DNA of 64,000 nt. Source: Uloborus plumipes. Its lineage: Eukaryota > Arthropoda > Arachnida > Araneae > Uloboridae. Made by a program: the position numbers and the translations under genes. The notes beneath the pieces are model-generated. The model was not told where the DNA came from. It made no database searches and saw only the letters and a list, made by a program, of their open reading frames with translations. Every line of letters begins with the position of its first letter. Position 1 is the stretch's first letter. Positions 22,190 through 33,373 of the stretch are shown in pieces. The stretch lies in contig JAXGGA010004505.1 of assembly GCA_038373865.1 (NCBI GenBank), positions 23,573 to 87,572 of the forward strand. Direction: 5' to 3'.

Positions 22190-23852
22190 GTGTTTTGCAG
22201 TTTAACAAATAAATCTATTGTGTTAATTCAATCGGTGTCTTGTGGTTGTTTTGCACGTAATTTTTTCATTTATGAATTCCAAAGCATATGCACATAAAAT
22301 TTTTATCTGCTGTGGGAAATTGCCCTTTTTTCCCATCAAATATGTGTTGTCACATTTTAGAAAATAGTAAAATAAGCTAATATTTAAAATAAAAAGAGTT
22401 GTAAAAGACAATGTATGGATGACATTTTAAACAAGTAAAGCATCTATGAATCTCCTTTCCCCAAATAAAAGGAAGGAAGTCCAAATAGAAATAATAAAAT
22501 GCATATAAAGCCAGGAGTCTTGGCCCTAGGAAATTTGTGTCCCTTTACGGAACCTTCACGAAAATCCGATTGTGCAAAATGGATCCTTTACAGAAATTTT
22601 ATCAACGAAAATAGACCCTTCACAAAATTCTGGTAGACTGAAACAGACTTCTCATAATTCATTCATTGAAAGTGCTAGTCTGCTATAAAAATAACGAATA
22701 TTTGGGGTATAACCTGATAATTTTTAAAACTTGTTCAAAAGTTAATTACCGCAATAAACTTATTGACCAATCTGATCTGCTAATTCTGCAAAAAATTTCA
22801 ATGTTGCAATTGGTGTCATACCCATGCAAAAAGTTTAAAATTCATTTTTCACTACATTATTTGAGTTTTGTCAAAAAAGCATCCTGTGAAAAATCCTGGA
22901 CACTCCCTGAAACGCACACACATATGAATATAAAAAATATCAAAATGATTGGAATGTGTTGTGTGGAGAAAAAACAAGTTTGATCTAATCAAAAATTGTG
23001 CGTGAGTTTAAAAAATGTGTGAGCAAGTGGATTTTCAAATACTTGGCACAAAATTAAATATTAGATCATAAAATGGGCTTAATACCTGCTTATTTTTAAT
23101 ACTGCTTTTTGGATTGTTTTTATGGAAGAGATTCTTAAGTTTTGGTGAGAATAATACAATATTTGCATTGAATTGTATATAAAAGCTGAGGAAAATTCAG
23201 CTCCTATAATGTGTCGAAAGTTGTCTTTTTCAAAAATCCCGGCAGAAAAAAAAGACTTCTAAGTGGGCTAGTTAATGTAAGAATTTCTAAAATGAAATGC
23301 ATTGCCGACTAATTCTTGTCATGTTATTGTGCATCTCCATCATGATATAATTTAAGCATTTAAAATTAAAAAATATATTGTTGCAACAGTCCTTCATTAA
23401 TATAAATACAAAACTATATATGCATAATTTCAAATTTATTTCAATTAAAATGTGCTGCAATAGTGTAAATTTTTGGTGGAGCAAATTGAATATTATTTGC
23501 AATCAAAAGTTGCAACTGATTTTTAAATTTCAGCTACGCATTCCATGTTTTTTGAAATGTATGAGACCTTTAATCTGGAAGACTCGAGACAATCTCCTTT
23601 CTGAGTTCCGAAAAATTCCTTATTTTCGATCCTTCATCCCCAATTCAAAAAATAGTCAAGATTGTACTGTACAATATTCAGCAGTTTTATACATTTCAAT
23701 AGTGTAGTCATTATTTTTCCTTTTTTCTATATCCATCTGTATGAAAGCATCTTTTGATGTGCTATGGAGAAAAAAACAATAGTAGATGGTTGGCTTCAGC
23801 TTATGATTTGCTGATGTTGTTTTTTGATATTGGACATTATATGATTGACACA
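22190..23852. other. No gene seen
   Basis: AT-rich DNA with short frames on both strands whose composition is Lys/Asn/Phe/Ile-heavy and follows the base content. I recognise no RNA gene, repeat or element. Confidence 0.45.
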
Positions 23853-24100
23853 CAGGGCCTGTGCTGAAGATTCTATGTTGTTAGCCAGTAAATTAGACAA
23901 ATTTCAAAACTACTTGATCGTCAAATTTACAAAGTATTAGTCTGAGATTGAATTCAACTAACTTTAATTTGTATTTTACTGCATATATTTTTATTGAAAT
24001 TTTAAAGATCTTTCCATTCGTCAACATTTCAACCTTGTTCAACTTTTTTTGCCAGATTTACGATGTTATCGCATTTGGCGAATGCTTAGCGCGGGCCCTG
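23853..24100. mobile_element. CAGGG-type MITE, copy A
   Basis: It begins CAGGGCCTGTGCTGAAG and ends CTTAGCGCGGGCCCTG. ACACA stands on both flanks. Inside, TTAGCCAGTAAATTAGACAAATTTC and GCATTTGGCGAATGC match the reverse complement of the copy at 27505-27760, so the two are the same family in opposite orientation. The CAGGG ends suggest hAT, but the duplication seen is 5-6 bp, not 8. Confidence 0.7.
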
Positions 24101-24108
24101 ACACAATA

Positions 24109-25071
24109 AATTAATCCAGTACGGCACATAGCACACCCCACGGCACAAGGTTTAAGGGTGCACAATCGAAGGAAACAGCACTATGAGACACGGAAATTTT
24201 CTTCAAAATAGTTTTAACAAAGCGTCGGGGAGGGGCACCTAAGTCTCTGTACGCTACTAAATAACCCATATTCACGCTGAAAAATAACCTTAACCGCTGT
24301 CCGAAATTACGGTCACGTCCATAGGACCAGTGTCTGTATATCGGTGCAAAATTTAAATTTAAATCCTGGTTTAATTTTAATTGTGCAAACATGAACTCTG
24401 TCAAAAAATTTTTATGGCATGTTTATCTAAGGTACCATGGTTTCCTACCAGACTTAAGGTCAATTACAAGAAAGCATCTTCGATTACGATTACAAGCATG
24501 AAAAATACCGGATTATAATTACAATTAAGACTATAGGTAACAGAGTAATTACAACAATGAATACAACTGCTTAAAAACATAATCAATTAAAATTATGACA
24601 TGCCAATTACTATTGTTTTCAATTGCAAAAAAAAAGACATAAACATGCATATTATTTGTAGACTAGAGAAATGTAATTATGATTGTGGGGTGAAAAAAGT
24701 GAGGAGTACAATGTAAACGTAAATAATAATCAAGTAGTTTTGTTGACACATTTTTGCTTTTTGAAGGTTAATGGAAACTTCGATGTTGACACATTTCCAA
24801 TCCTAAAATAACATTTCATATGGTATATTATATTGTGGTATGGCTAGTATATTATGTTTGACACTGTATTTATCAAATCCAATTCGGATTGGAGCTTTCT
24901 GATCTCCTAAAATAAGCGAAGGACTTGAAGCTGAATATTGCACCTAACAAGCAATATTTAGCTTTATTTTGATTTTAAAAATTGTTAGATTATCTTATCT
25001 TTTAAAAGGTAATGTGGGAAATAGAAATAACTTAATACCCTACACATTTATTACTTTAGTGTACATGAAAC
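24109..25071. other. No gene seen
   Basis: Part of this (24460-24600) is a low-complexity run of GATTACAATTA-like words. A related run occurs near 40000-40140. No gene is supported, although one minus-strand frame of 97 residues (24111-24404) is open; I do not recognise it. Confidence 0.4.
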
Positions 25072-25075
25072 AAAT

Positions 25076-27350
25076 CGCACATCCAGAATGAAAGGGGCAC
25101 ATCTCAAAATAGCTGTTTTGAGAAAGATCGATTTGAAAATTTAAATTTTTTTAAATCCTTGCCCTGGCTCTAATAAATTATTACAACTAGCCAAACTTTC
25201 ATTGTTTGGTTGATTAAAGGTTTTGCTAGGTGACTATGGTGTGCGTTTCTCGGCCAATTTTAAATGAGTCAGTAATCAAGGACGTATTTAAGGGGGGGGT
25301 CCAGGGGGTCCGGACCCCCCCCAAACCGGATGTCTTTTATCATAGTTTTCATCACTTACCTCAAAAAACCATAACCAAGACAGAAGGTGCTGTTTTCCTT
25401 TAAGTATTCCCATTAACTGAAAAGTTTTTAACTTCCAAGTCAATTCAGAACACGAGAACCTCCAAATGATTGTGCAAATTTTCTGCAGTATCTTCAAATT
25501 AATGAAGAAATTTCACAGAAATCTGTAAAATTTCTGCAGATTTCGTGTAGAAATTTGTTAAATAATCAAATTTCCCTGCGAAAATGCCGAGTTTGAGTCA
25601 AATCAGTGTCATTTACGGGAAAATTAGATCTACTAAGTAAAACCTGTGCAGAAAATGTACAGATTTTTTAAAAAAATTTGGCGATTTCATATTACTAAAA
25701 AACCATGTACGTAGATTATATCTATTTATGTATGTAAGTCAGTATATAACTGTCCCCGAACGCCAGTGAAATGATCATCGAACGAGATATCGATAAATTC
25801 GTAATTTTTTAGGCCTTGTGTTCGACTAATTTACATAATTTTACGATTTTCATTAGCGGGCATAATCAATTATATCTATATATTATTATATAAGCCGTCT
25901 TTTTTCTCCCACCGTTTTTTTCGAAATTTCGGATTCTGCTTCGCAAGTGGTGAATAATTTCTCCAATTAAACTGTGTTTGTTAAAGCTTTTAAATGAAAA
26001 AATTAGAAAATGGGTAAGTTTGGAGATTCTATTTCGTATTGTCGAAAGAATTTTATAAACTTAAATAAAGAAAATTAATTCAATGTTTAAAAGTAAAACC
26101 TTGCAAATATTATCGTCCAGAGCATAGTTGAATTTTGTATGAAGTGTTGTTAAAATCGAACAAGGGTTTAGAATTACATTATAATAGAATTCATACAGCT
26201 GTGCATTCGATTCTATAGATAGTAGTTAGTTGGGGAGGCGGGAGGGGGGGTGGCAACAAAATGAACATAAATATATACATTTTTTTTTAATATATTACCA
26301 AGTTTAATATTTTGTTGAAGTATTAGCAACATTTTTCCTAATAATTCCTGAAAAAGTATTTGTCTTCTGATTTTCTTTTATTGTGAAATTTTTCTTCGAA
26401 GGAATTATATACCACTCTTTTTCGAAGCATAAACATAAATGTTTCAGCGAATGAAATGAGATATGATGAATTTTTTTTTTTCTTCACATTTAGAGTTTTC
26501 GTATGGATGACTGTTATTAATTGCCAAAATTAATTTACTACCGCATTTTTTAAAATTAATTATACTTAATTTCATTATCAATTTTAATTAATTATATTTT
26601 GTTTCACATTATATATTAATAATTATTATAGTTTTAATTTAATTAGTGCTAATGTAACAAACAATTAATATACTTCTGATTTATCTTTCGTGACCTTGGA
26701 CCCCCCCCTAAACAAAGTTCTGGATACGTGCTTGTCAGTAATTAATGAGAAGTGCCCCTTTCATTCTTCATTTTCGTGGAGAATGAAAGGGGCACATCTC
26801 AAAATAGCTATTCTTATAGGCATCGGCATATACACCCTTTAATTTTTTTTTTTTTGAGTTCTTGTTGTGACTTATCCTACATATCGCTGTTTCATTTCAG
26901 AACGATATTAAATCAAATTTTAATTCCTAATGATTTTACGCTAGGTTGCATAATACTATTCTTGTTCTAAAAAAAGGAACCCTTCATAAATTACTTGTGC
27001 AAAAACAATTTATACTTAATAACAAACAATTAAAACTGGTGTCATTTTAAAACAAATCAAAATTACGGTTTTCTTAATTTTTTTTAAAAAAAAGTACTAA
27101 CTAAAATTTGCACCAATGACGCTCGGCAAACTATGATTTTCAAAGATGTGCCCCTTTCAAACTCAATTCTCCCTTCACAATCGGCAGAATCAACAGAATG
27201 ATAAGGGCATAAGTTGCTTTTTAGCTGCGACTGTTAACTGTAGAAAAAAATGGGTTAGTTTCTCATGTAAGGTGTACTAAGATATGCTTTTTAAAGATAT
27301 TTCCAAAAAATGCATTTTTTGAGGTGTGCCCCTTTCATTCTGGATGTGCG
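25076..27350. mobile_element. Element with 26-bp perfect TIRs and AAAT duplication
   Basis: The first 26 bases (CGCACATCCAGAATGAAAGG then GGCACA) are exactly inverted at 27325-27350. AAAT flanks both ends (25072-25075, 27351-27354). Internal copies of the end motif stand head to head at 26752-26767 and 26780-26809, and a partial one at about 27147. The element therefore looks like two copies fused, or one with duplicated ends. It is also interrupted by a hAT-like element (25277-26734). No transposase seen. Confidence 0.75.
25277..26734. mobile_element. hAT-like element nested in the 26-bp TIR element
   Basis: It starts CAAGGACGTAT followed by a G-run and GGGTCC, and ends GGACCCCCCC...ATACGTGCTTG. 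TCAGTAAT flanks both sides exactly (25269-25276, 26735-26742), a perfect 8-bp duplication. The interior is AT-rich with no recognisable transposase. Confidence 0.88.
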
Positions 27351-27504
27351 AAATGTCAAATGTGCAAACATTATGGAAAAAATAGTAATATTATGTTGTA
27401 TCAAATCAAGCTTTTTTTTAACGCTTGCGCTGGGGTCCTCGAAGTTAGTAACTATTCAGGAGAGGGTCAGCGGAGGTTCGGACTTCGGGAACCACTGCAT
27501 TATT

Positions 27505-27760
27505 CAGGGACCGCGCTAAGCATTCGCCACCTCGCCAAATGCGATAAAATGGAAAATTCGGCGAAAAAAATTCTGATTTGGCTAAAATATTGGCGAATGG
27601 AAAACTTTCAGAAATTTTTACTTGGGAAAAAAATGCATGTATTATATTAAAAAAACAAATAATAAAAATTCTTTGACTAAAACTCTCGAAGTTTGGCTAA
27701 GACTTTTGAAATTTGGCTAATTTATTGGCTAACAACTGAAAATCCTTAGCGCGGTCCCTG
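27505..27760. mobile_element. CAGGG-type MITE, copy B
   Basis: CAGGGACCGCGCTAAG and CTTAGCGCGGTCCCTG are perfect 16-bp inverted repeats, flanked by ATTATT on both sides (27499-27504, 27761-27766). Better preserved than copy A at 23853. The motif TTTGGCTAA recurs three times toward the right end. Confidence 0.82.
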
Positions 27761-27766
27761 ATTATT

Positions 27767-28388
27767 GTATTATTTGTGTGGTTCCCGTAGTAAGATTAAC
27801 ATGTAATGATAACTGGAATACTAAAACTAACATTATTTTTTGAACTACTGAAAAAAGTAAGGTTGTGACTATTTTGGGTCAAGCAATACTTAAGAAGAAA
27901 AATGTAAACTAAAAAATGCTAGGGAAATATTTTGATGATCAAAGTCATTGTATTTTAAACTGCAGTGCAACAAGTGTCATGCTGAGTACTTGGCCAAAGT
28001 GCTACTCCGTACGCCCCAGTATTAAGTTATGTGTAGCAATTATAAAACATTTTTAAATTCGATGTTAATTTTAATATGTTCTGTTTATTTGTCATATGAA
28101 AGTCCAATGCCAGTTATATGCATTTACAAAGTTAAAAGTAGAGATAAGATGCTGTAAAATTCTTCAGTAAAGATTAAAATCTTCGATGAAATAAGTAACA
28201 AACTGATGTCGATAAGAAAGTTACATTTGTTTTGCTTTAAGTTTTAATTTGATTCTTGTTTTTAATTCTATTACGCTATATAAATTAAATTTGATTTTAA
28301 TCATATCCATTAAAATTAAAATGCTTTTAACATCATGCCAAGATTCACACTAAAGAAAATTCAAAGGTGGGACTTTTTAGCTTGTTAA
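27767..28388. other. No gene seen
   Basis: AT-rich spacer before the foldback-like composite. No recognised feature. Confidence 0.5.
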
Positions 28389-28427
28389 GTATAGTCCAGT
28401 CAATGAAGCTAAAAAAATGGCGTTGTC

Positions 28428-29212
28428 GCAACTAATTTAGGGAAAGCTGAATTTTTGCAGGATGTTAGTACACCTAGTGTACACTAAAAAAATACAAAGT
28501 CCCGACCTCCACCCCTCTTGCTTTCCCCCCCACCCCCTCCGAAACATTGCAAGAGCACTACTATGATTATACGCTTTTCGTGTCACAACTAATTAGGGGC
28601 AGGCTTAATTTTTGCAGGATGTTAGTACATCGAGTGTACACTAAAAAAAACACCCAGTCCCGACCTCCACCCCTCTTGCTTTTTCCCCCACCCCCTCCGA
28701 GACATTGCAAGAGCAGTACTATGGTTATACGCTTTTCGTGTCACAACTAACTAGGGGAAGGCTGATTTTTTGTTTCAAGACGTTAGTATACAAAGTAAAC
28801 ACTGTAAAAACACTAAGTCCCGACCCCCAACCCTCTTGCTTCCCCTCCCCCCACCCACCACCTCTGAAACATTGTAAGAGCAGTACTATGATTTTTGCTT
28901 ACAGCTGGAAAACTAATGGTGTTGTTGGGGTGTTTCTTCTTTTACTCCACTTCTTAGTGTACTAAAAACTTGTGATGCTCAACCTGTGGCCCGCAGGCCG
29001 CATTCGGCCCGCAAAACAGATCCATGTGACACGTTGTTTTTCGAAATATTACGTTTCGGGGATGCTCATTTCTGAAAAAGTTTTTGAATTTTTAAGAGAT
29101 GTTAGTACATAAAGTATACACTAAAAAAAGTAAAAGTTCCGACTCCCAACCTTCTTGCCTCCCCCCCCCCCCATTCAGACACCTTATAAGAACAGTACAT
29201 TGGCTAAATGCG
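28428..29212. repeat. Left arm: ~158-bp repeat array
   Basis: Units begin about 28428, 28584 and 28742; a worn fourth lies at about 29054-29212, displaced by roughly 150 bp. Each unit runs CAACTAATTAGGG, CTGAATTTTTGCAGGATG, TTAGTACA, AGTGTACACTAAAAAAA, GTCCCGACCTCCACCCCTC, CCCACCCCCTCCGAAACATT, GCAAGAGCA-TACTATG and TATACGCTTTTCGTGTCA. The GTGTACAC core is palindromic. Confidence 0.85.
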
Positions 29213-30916
29213 TGTTCTTCGTAAACAAATGATGTTACCGTGTTGCTTTGTATATTATTTCACTCCTATCCATTTATAAAATAAGTTGTGAATTTATTTG
29301 AAGATGGGATTGTCTAGGAGACTTTTGAGGCAAATAAAGCTGTTTTTTAATATACAGGGGACATTTGTTGCATGCAAAAGTTTGGTGACTAAAACTTTCA
29401 AGGAAATAGTAGAACCATACTTAAATTATATACTTTGCAATTATAAAAATAAGTGACAGCGGCTTTCGAACAAAACTACAAGAACAAGAAAGAAGAGCAT
29501 CAAAGAAATTTTCTCACACAATTGAAGGACTTAGGAGATGAAGAGGTTATGTGACAAAACAGAAATTGCGAGCTACTAAAGTTCAAAGTTTTATTGTAGC
29601 AGTTGTTGCAGCTGTTTTGTTTTCTGGTTTCGCCATTAATGTGAGTATGAAAGTGTTTTAATTAATGATGTCTACTTCTTTATTTACAAAGTTTTATTTG
29701 CTTACATGTATCCATTGCTTACCATTGTCCAGAGTGTTCATTTTTCAAAATGCAACATAGCCCCTTTATCCACCAAGCCCTTCAATTGTTTTTGATGAAA
29801 ATACAGTTTGCACAACGCAACAAGATTTTCTAGCAAACCTTCAAAACAAGAAAAGATTAATAGAAATAGAACAATATTTGTTGCTGAAGCTGTTAATGAG
29901 GTTTTTCCAGAGGATGACGCCGACATCATTGTCAACCAAGCCATTAAGAATGTGAAAAATAATAATACTACTGTTGTTGTGAGAACTGATGTTGATCTCT
30001 TGGTTTTTCTTGTAGCCTTAACTCCTCAACATGATGTCACACTTCTCTTCTTAAAGCCTTCATCTTCAGTGTCTAAAGTTCACTCTGTCAATTTCCTAAT
30101 AAATAAACATGTGGAGCAGCAAACTGCACTACTTTTTGCTCATGCAATGACTGGTTGCGACACGACACTGGCTTTCTATGGACTAGGGAAAAAAAAGCTG
30201 TCGACTTGATACGTTTTTCAACTGAAGCTAAAGCTTAGGCTGAACTTTTCCCAAAACAAGCTATTACAAAAGAAACAAATGTAGAAAGTAGAGAACAGTT
30301 TATCCTTACTATGTACAATTTATCACAGTATGAAACCCTAAATGAAGCCAGATATTTTAAGTATAAGCAACTAATCGCCAAAATGTCCCTTAAGTCAACT
30401 TTTGATTTAGCAAAACTTCCACTAACTGCAGATGCCACTCAACAGCATTGTTTAAGTCTTTACCATCAAAGATTCAAACTTAGTTAGGTTTTAAACTTCC
30501 ACCAGAAGAGTGTGGTTGGAAATATACTTCAAGAAATAGACTGATTTCTAAGCCCATGACAATTATCCCTGCTCCAAGTGACCTTCTCCTATTAATATCT
30601 TGCAATTATAAAAAACATAGTGTGTTACAAACTGTAGCTGTCGTAAAGCTGGGTTCGATTGCACGTCAATGCGTGGAAACTGTAGTGGAATGCATTGTAA
30701 CAATATTTCGGACCAAGTGAATGAAATGTGAGATATTGACCACTAATAAAGGAATAATTGTTGCCAGCATTTCTTCGTGCTTTTTCTTTTTGCTAAATGC
30801 AACTTGTTTTTCAGAAACGAATTGCCTAGAGTCGTAACATTTCGCAAAACAACGAGTCACACAGATAAGTTTCAAGAGCCGGATGCGGCCCGAGGGCAGT
30901 AGGCTGGGCACCACTG
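28972..30916. mobile_element. Probable hAT-like ends inside the composite
   Basis: GTGATGCTCAACCTGTGGCC followed by CGCAGGCCGCATTCGGCCC (from about 28973) is imperfectly inverted at about 30868-30916 (GGATGCGGCCCGAGGGCAG ... GGGCACCACTG). Ends of this type, GTGGTGCCCAACCTG-GGCCCG, belong to a widespread hAT-like family in animals (recollection). No target duplication can be seen, and the PIN/CXC relic lies between the two ends. Confidence 0.5.
29824..30715 (+). pseudogene. PIN-fold / CXC cysteine-rich protein relic
   Basis: Reading across frames gives pieces of one protein family common in arthropods, often multicopy and unnamed: DFLANLQNKKRLIE (29824), then in another frame FPEDDADIIVNQAIKN, RTDVDLLVFLVALTP and LFAHAMTGCDTTLAFYG (to about 30180; the acidic residues and GCDTT resemble a PIN/FEN-like nuclease fold). 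Next come EQFILTMYNLSQYETLNEAR and TADATQQHCLSLYHQ (about 30296-30480), PPEECGWKYTSRNRLISKP (30490-30560), and a C-terminal NCSCRKAGFDC...GNCSGMHCN block (about 30630-30700) like a tesmin/CXC motif. At least three frame changes and several stops separate the pieces, so it is dead. Function in intact relatives is not established to my knowledge. The family name is from memory of recurrent protein patterns; a search is needed. It sits between inverted repeat arms, so it was probably carried or captured by a mobile element. Confidence 0.7.
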
Positions 30917-30974
30917 GTTTATAATATTGTAAGAAGTGAAATAAAAACGGAACGACCCTGTGTTATTAGTTTTT

Positions 30975-31620
30975 GAGCTGTAAGCGTATAATCATAGGAC
31001 TGCTCTTGCAATGTGTCGGAGGGGGTGGGGGCTTGTGGGGTGGGGGTCAGCAATAGGGGTGAGGATCGGGACTTAGTGTTTTTTTAGTGTATACTTTGAA
31101 CACTAACATCTGGAAACAAATCGATTTCCCTCAATTAGTTGCGACACGCAAAGCATATAATCATAGTACCGCTCTTATGTTTCGGAGGTGGGGGTAGGGG
31201 GGGGGAGCAAGAGGGTTGGGGTTCGGGACTTTGTCTTTTTATAGTGTATACTTTGTATACTAACGTCTTGAAACAAAAAATCAGCCTTCCCCTAATTATT
31301 TGTGACACGAAAAGCGTATAACCATAGTACTGCTCTTGCAATGTTTCGGAGGGGGTGGGGGAAAACGAGAGGTGGAGGTCGGGACTGGGTGTTTTTTTAG
31401 TGTACACTCGATGTACTAACGTCCTGCAAAAATTAAGCCTTCCCCTAATTAGTTGTGACATGAAAAGCGTATAATCATAGTAGTGCTTTTGCAATGTTTC
31501 GGAGGGGGTGTGGGGGAAAGCAAGAGGGGTGGAGGTCGGGACTTTGTATTTTTTTAGTGTACACTAGGTGTACTAACATCCTGCAAAAATTCAGCTTTCC
31601 CTAAATTAGTTGCGACACGA
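30975..31620. repeat. Right arm: ~158-bp repeat array (inverted)
   Basis: Four units end with TGTGACACG-like words near 31148, 31308, 31461 and 31619. They are the reverse complement of the left-arm units. The outermost units of the two arms (28428 and 31463) are the most similar pair, as in a stem that keeps its outer ends. Confidence 0.85.
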
Positions 31621-32332
31621 TGTCTTTATTGACTGGACTAGTAGGGTTTGTATATAAGGACAACTTGCAAATTGATTTTTAGTGAGATTTTGGAAAATAC
31701 TGTGGGAATCGCACTGTCCTATGTTTGGATGTAAAACCTGCATCATGCCATTTATTAAGTTTTTGGGTGTAATAATCTGTGTTTTGAAAAATAATAATTT
31801 CACTTGCAGTTTTCTTTGTACAGTAACAAAATAAATCAATAATTGAAAAACATAAATTTTGTTGAAAAAATATTTTTAGAAATATGATTTAAAGGTGTAA
31901 AAATATATATTCTGATTTAATTTTAAAAAGTTATATTTTTTAAAGGGAAAAGAAAACTTTTTTTTTTTTTTGAATCCTAGTAACAGACTTATATATTAAT
32001 GTAAGCTATTTTATCTGTACCTCAGAACCAGACTGACGTAAGTCCATTTTTGTAACTTTTCAGTAGAGGGGAAAATTGATTGTCGGATGCATGCAAAGAA
32101 TGGGACTGGCGCTCTTTTGATGCAGCTAAATAATTGTTAGCATGGCCCTTTATTTTTTCTTGGAGAGAGTCCCTAAACGAATTTTTTTTAATAAAAATAA
32201 AATGTTAAGTGCACCTACTTCCTTTGCCTGCACGTCCCGGGGGGAAAGAAATCCCATTTTTTATTTTCATCCTAGCACGCCGGCAAACAATCCCATCACT
32301 ACGACAGAACGTGCATTTTTTCCGTAATGGTG

Positions 32333-32340
32333 TGACGTCA
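32333..32340. promoter_or_regulatory. CRE-like palindrome TGACGTCA (5' LTR, site 1)
   Basis: Exact consensus for CREB/ATF-type bZIP factors. The same octamer is kept in the 3' LTR at 37768-37775. Binding is inferred only. Confidence 0.5.
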
Positions 32341-32463
32341 GAGCTTTAGTGTTGAGGAACTACTTGCTTCCTCGAAGAGGGTAAACAATTAAGAAATTTC
32401 CCTAAGCTGTGTTTTTTAAAAGTTGAGTTGTATTTTTACTAAAGTTCTATTTAAATTTTGTTT

Positions 32464-32471
32464 TGACGTCA
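32464..32471. promoter_or_regulatory. CRE-like palindrome TGACGTCA (5' LTR, site 2)
   Basis: Second exact octamer, 131 bp after the first and about 330 bp before the TATA box. The 3' LTR copy at 37899-37906 is intact although the base two before it differs. Confidence 0.5.
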
Positions 32472-32797
32472 CGCCACTACGTTCCATCGTCTGCAGCTAT
32501 AAGAATGGTAGTTTTTCCAAGCTGTGTGTTCTGATCTGTCCGGCCATGTCTTAGTGTTGTTGTTTTTGCGCTGTGTTGTTTCGGCGTGCACGCGGAGCGT
32601 GCTTTTCGTTTTGTGGTGCTGTAATTTCTTTGAAAAAGGCTGGAGCCTTCCACCACTTGTGTTATAGTATGCAGGCATTATTAACTCTTTTACTTTAAAT
32701 GTTTTTTAAAGAATTTGGCCGAACGAATTAACGTTCGGGGATTTTTTTGGAGAATGTCACCTCCTAGTCACTGCGGAAAGTTCTATCATTCCACCGC

Positions 32798-32804
32798 TAT
32801 AAAA
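32798..32804 (+). promoter_or_regulatory. Candidate TATA box (TATAAAA) of the LTR promoter
   Basis: TATAAAA in CCGCTATAAAATC, the best TATA match in the LTR. It is repeated in the 3' LTR near 38231. It would place the RNA start near 32830. Confidence 0.5.
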
Positions 32805-33214
32805 TCTTCATGGATATAACCGGCTTTCCCAATTTTGGTCATGCGGCGACCAAACCAACTAGCTCCTTCTGGGCGACCAAACCAACTATCTCCTTCTGAG
32901 TAGTACCTGCTGTGTGTCTGGCTGAGCCCATCCCTGGGATATTGGAACACCTCGTCAGGCCTATCTACCGGACAAGAAGCAGAAGTTGAGCTGTTGACTG
33001 CGACGCTGTACCCAGAAAGGTGGACTGTGTATCAAATGTAACCGGTGGACTTCCGTTCCTGAGATGGTATTCTTGTAAAAATTCTAAGGGGTGAACTCCA
33101 AATTCTATTCTAAGACTTTTTAAATTTTCTAACGATAATTGGGGGGGTTTTTTTTGAAAATTCAAAATTTTTTGGGTGTATCAGATTTTTCAATGTTTAC
33201 AATGTTTTGATCAA

Positions 33215-33220
33215 AATAAA
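33215..33220 (+). terminator. Candidate poly-A signal AATAAA in the LTR
   Basis: AATAAA about 90 bp before the LTR end, and the same word at about 38652 in the 3' LTR, where it would act for the element RNA. Confidence 0.5.
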
Positions 33221-33313
33221 TTTATACTGTTTGTTAAAATGTCTATCTGTTCCTTTCACTTCTGCCGACCACACTACCTCGGCCTCGTATTTATGTTAGC
33301 ATAGGTTAACAAG

Positions 33314-33323
33314 TGGTAGCAGA
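33314..33323 (+). promoter_or_regulatory. Primer-binding site for initiator-Met tRNA
   Basis: TGGTAGCAGA, two bases after the LTR, is complementary to the 3' end of animal initiator tRNA-Met (…UCUGCUACCA). The match is 10 bases and then diverges. Confidence 0.8.
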
Positions 33324-33373
33324 CCGTTTGGTTTTTTGTGGTCGACTGGAGTGAACGGAATTTTTTTTGACAA

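Larger units (their letters stand above)
28392..31640. mobile_element. Foldback-like composite element
   Basis: TAGTCCAGTCAAT at 28392-28404 is perfectly inverted at 31628-31640, with GTA on both flanks (28389-28391, 31641-31643). Each arm is an array of ~158-bp repeats, and the two arrays are inverted relative to one another. Between them lie hAT-like ends and a degraded protein gene. Arms made of tandem repeats are the hallmark of Foldback-type elements. The superfamily here is unknown, because a 3-bp duplication would not fit the P/Galileo group. No transposase of its own is visible. Confidence 0.7.
32135..33311 (+). repeat. 5' LTR of the copia element (1177 bp)
   Basis: It begins TGTTAGCATGG and ends CATAGGTTAACA. 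The terminal TGTTA/TAACA is the short LTR inverted repeat. It is long for copia. A 27-bp stretch GCGACCAAACCAACTAGCTC-CTTCTGG is tandemly doubled at about 32845-32900. In transcription the LTR supplies promoter and poly-A signal. Confidence 0.95.

Noticed and set aside
28392..31640. CRISPR array or cassette from the regular ~158-bp repeats
   Set aside because: Units are adjacent with no unique spacers, inverted between arms, in eukaryotic repeat DNA.
32469..32678. 69-residue minus-strand frame present in both copia LTRs
   Set aside because: LTR regulatory DNA, present twice only because the LTR is duplicated; no support as a gene.
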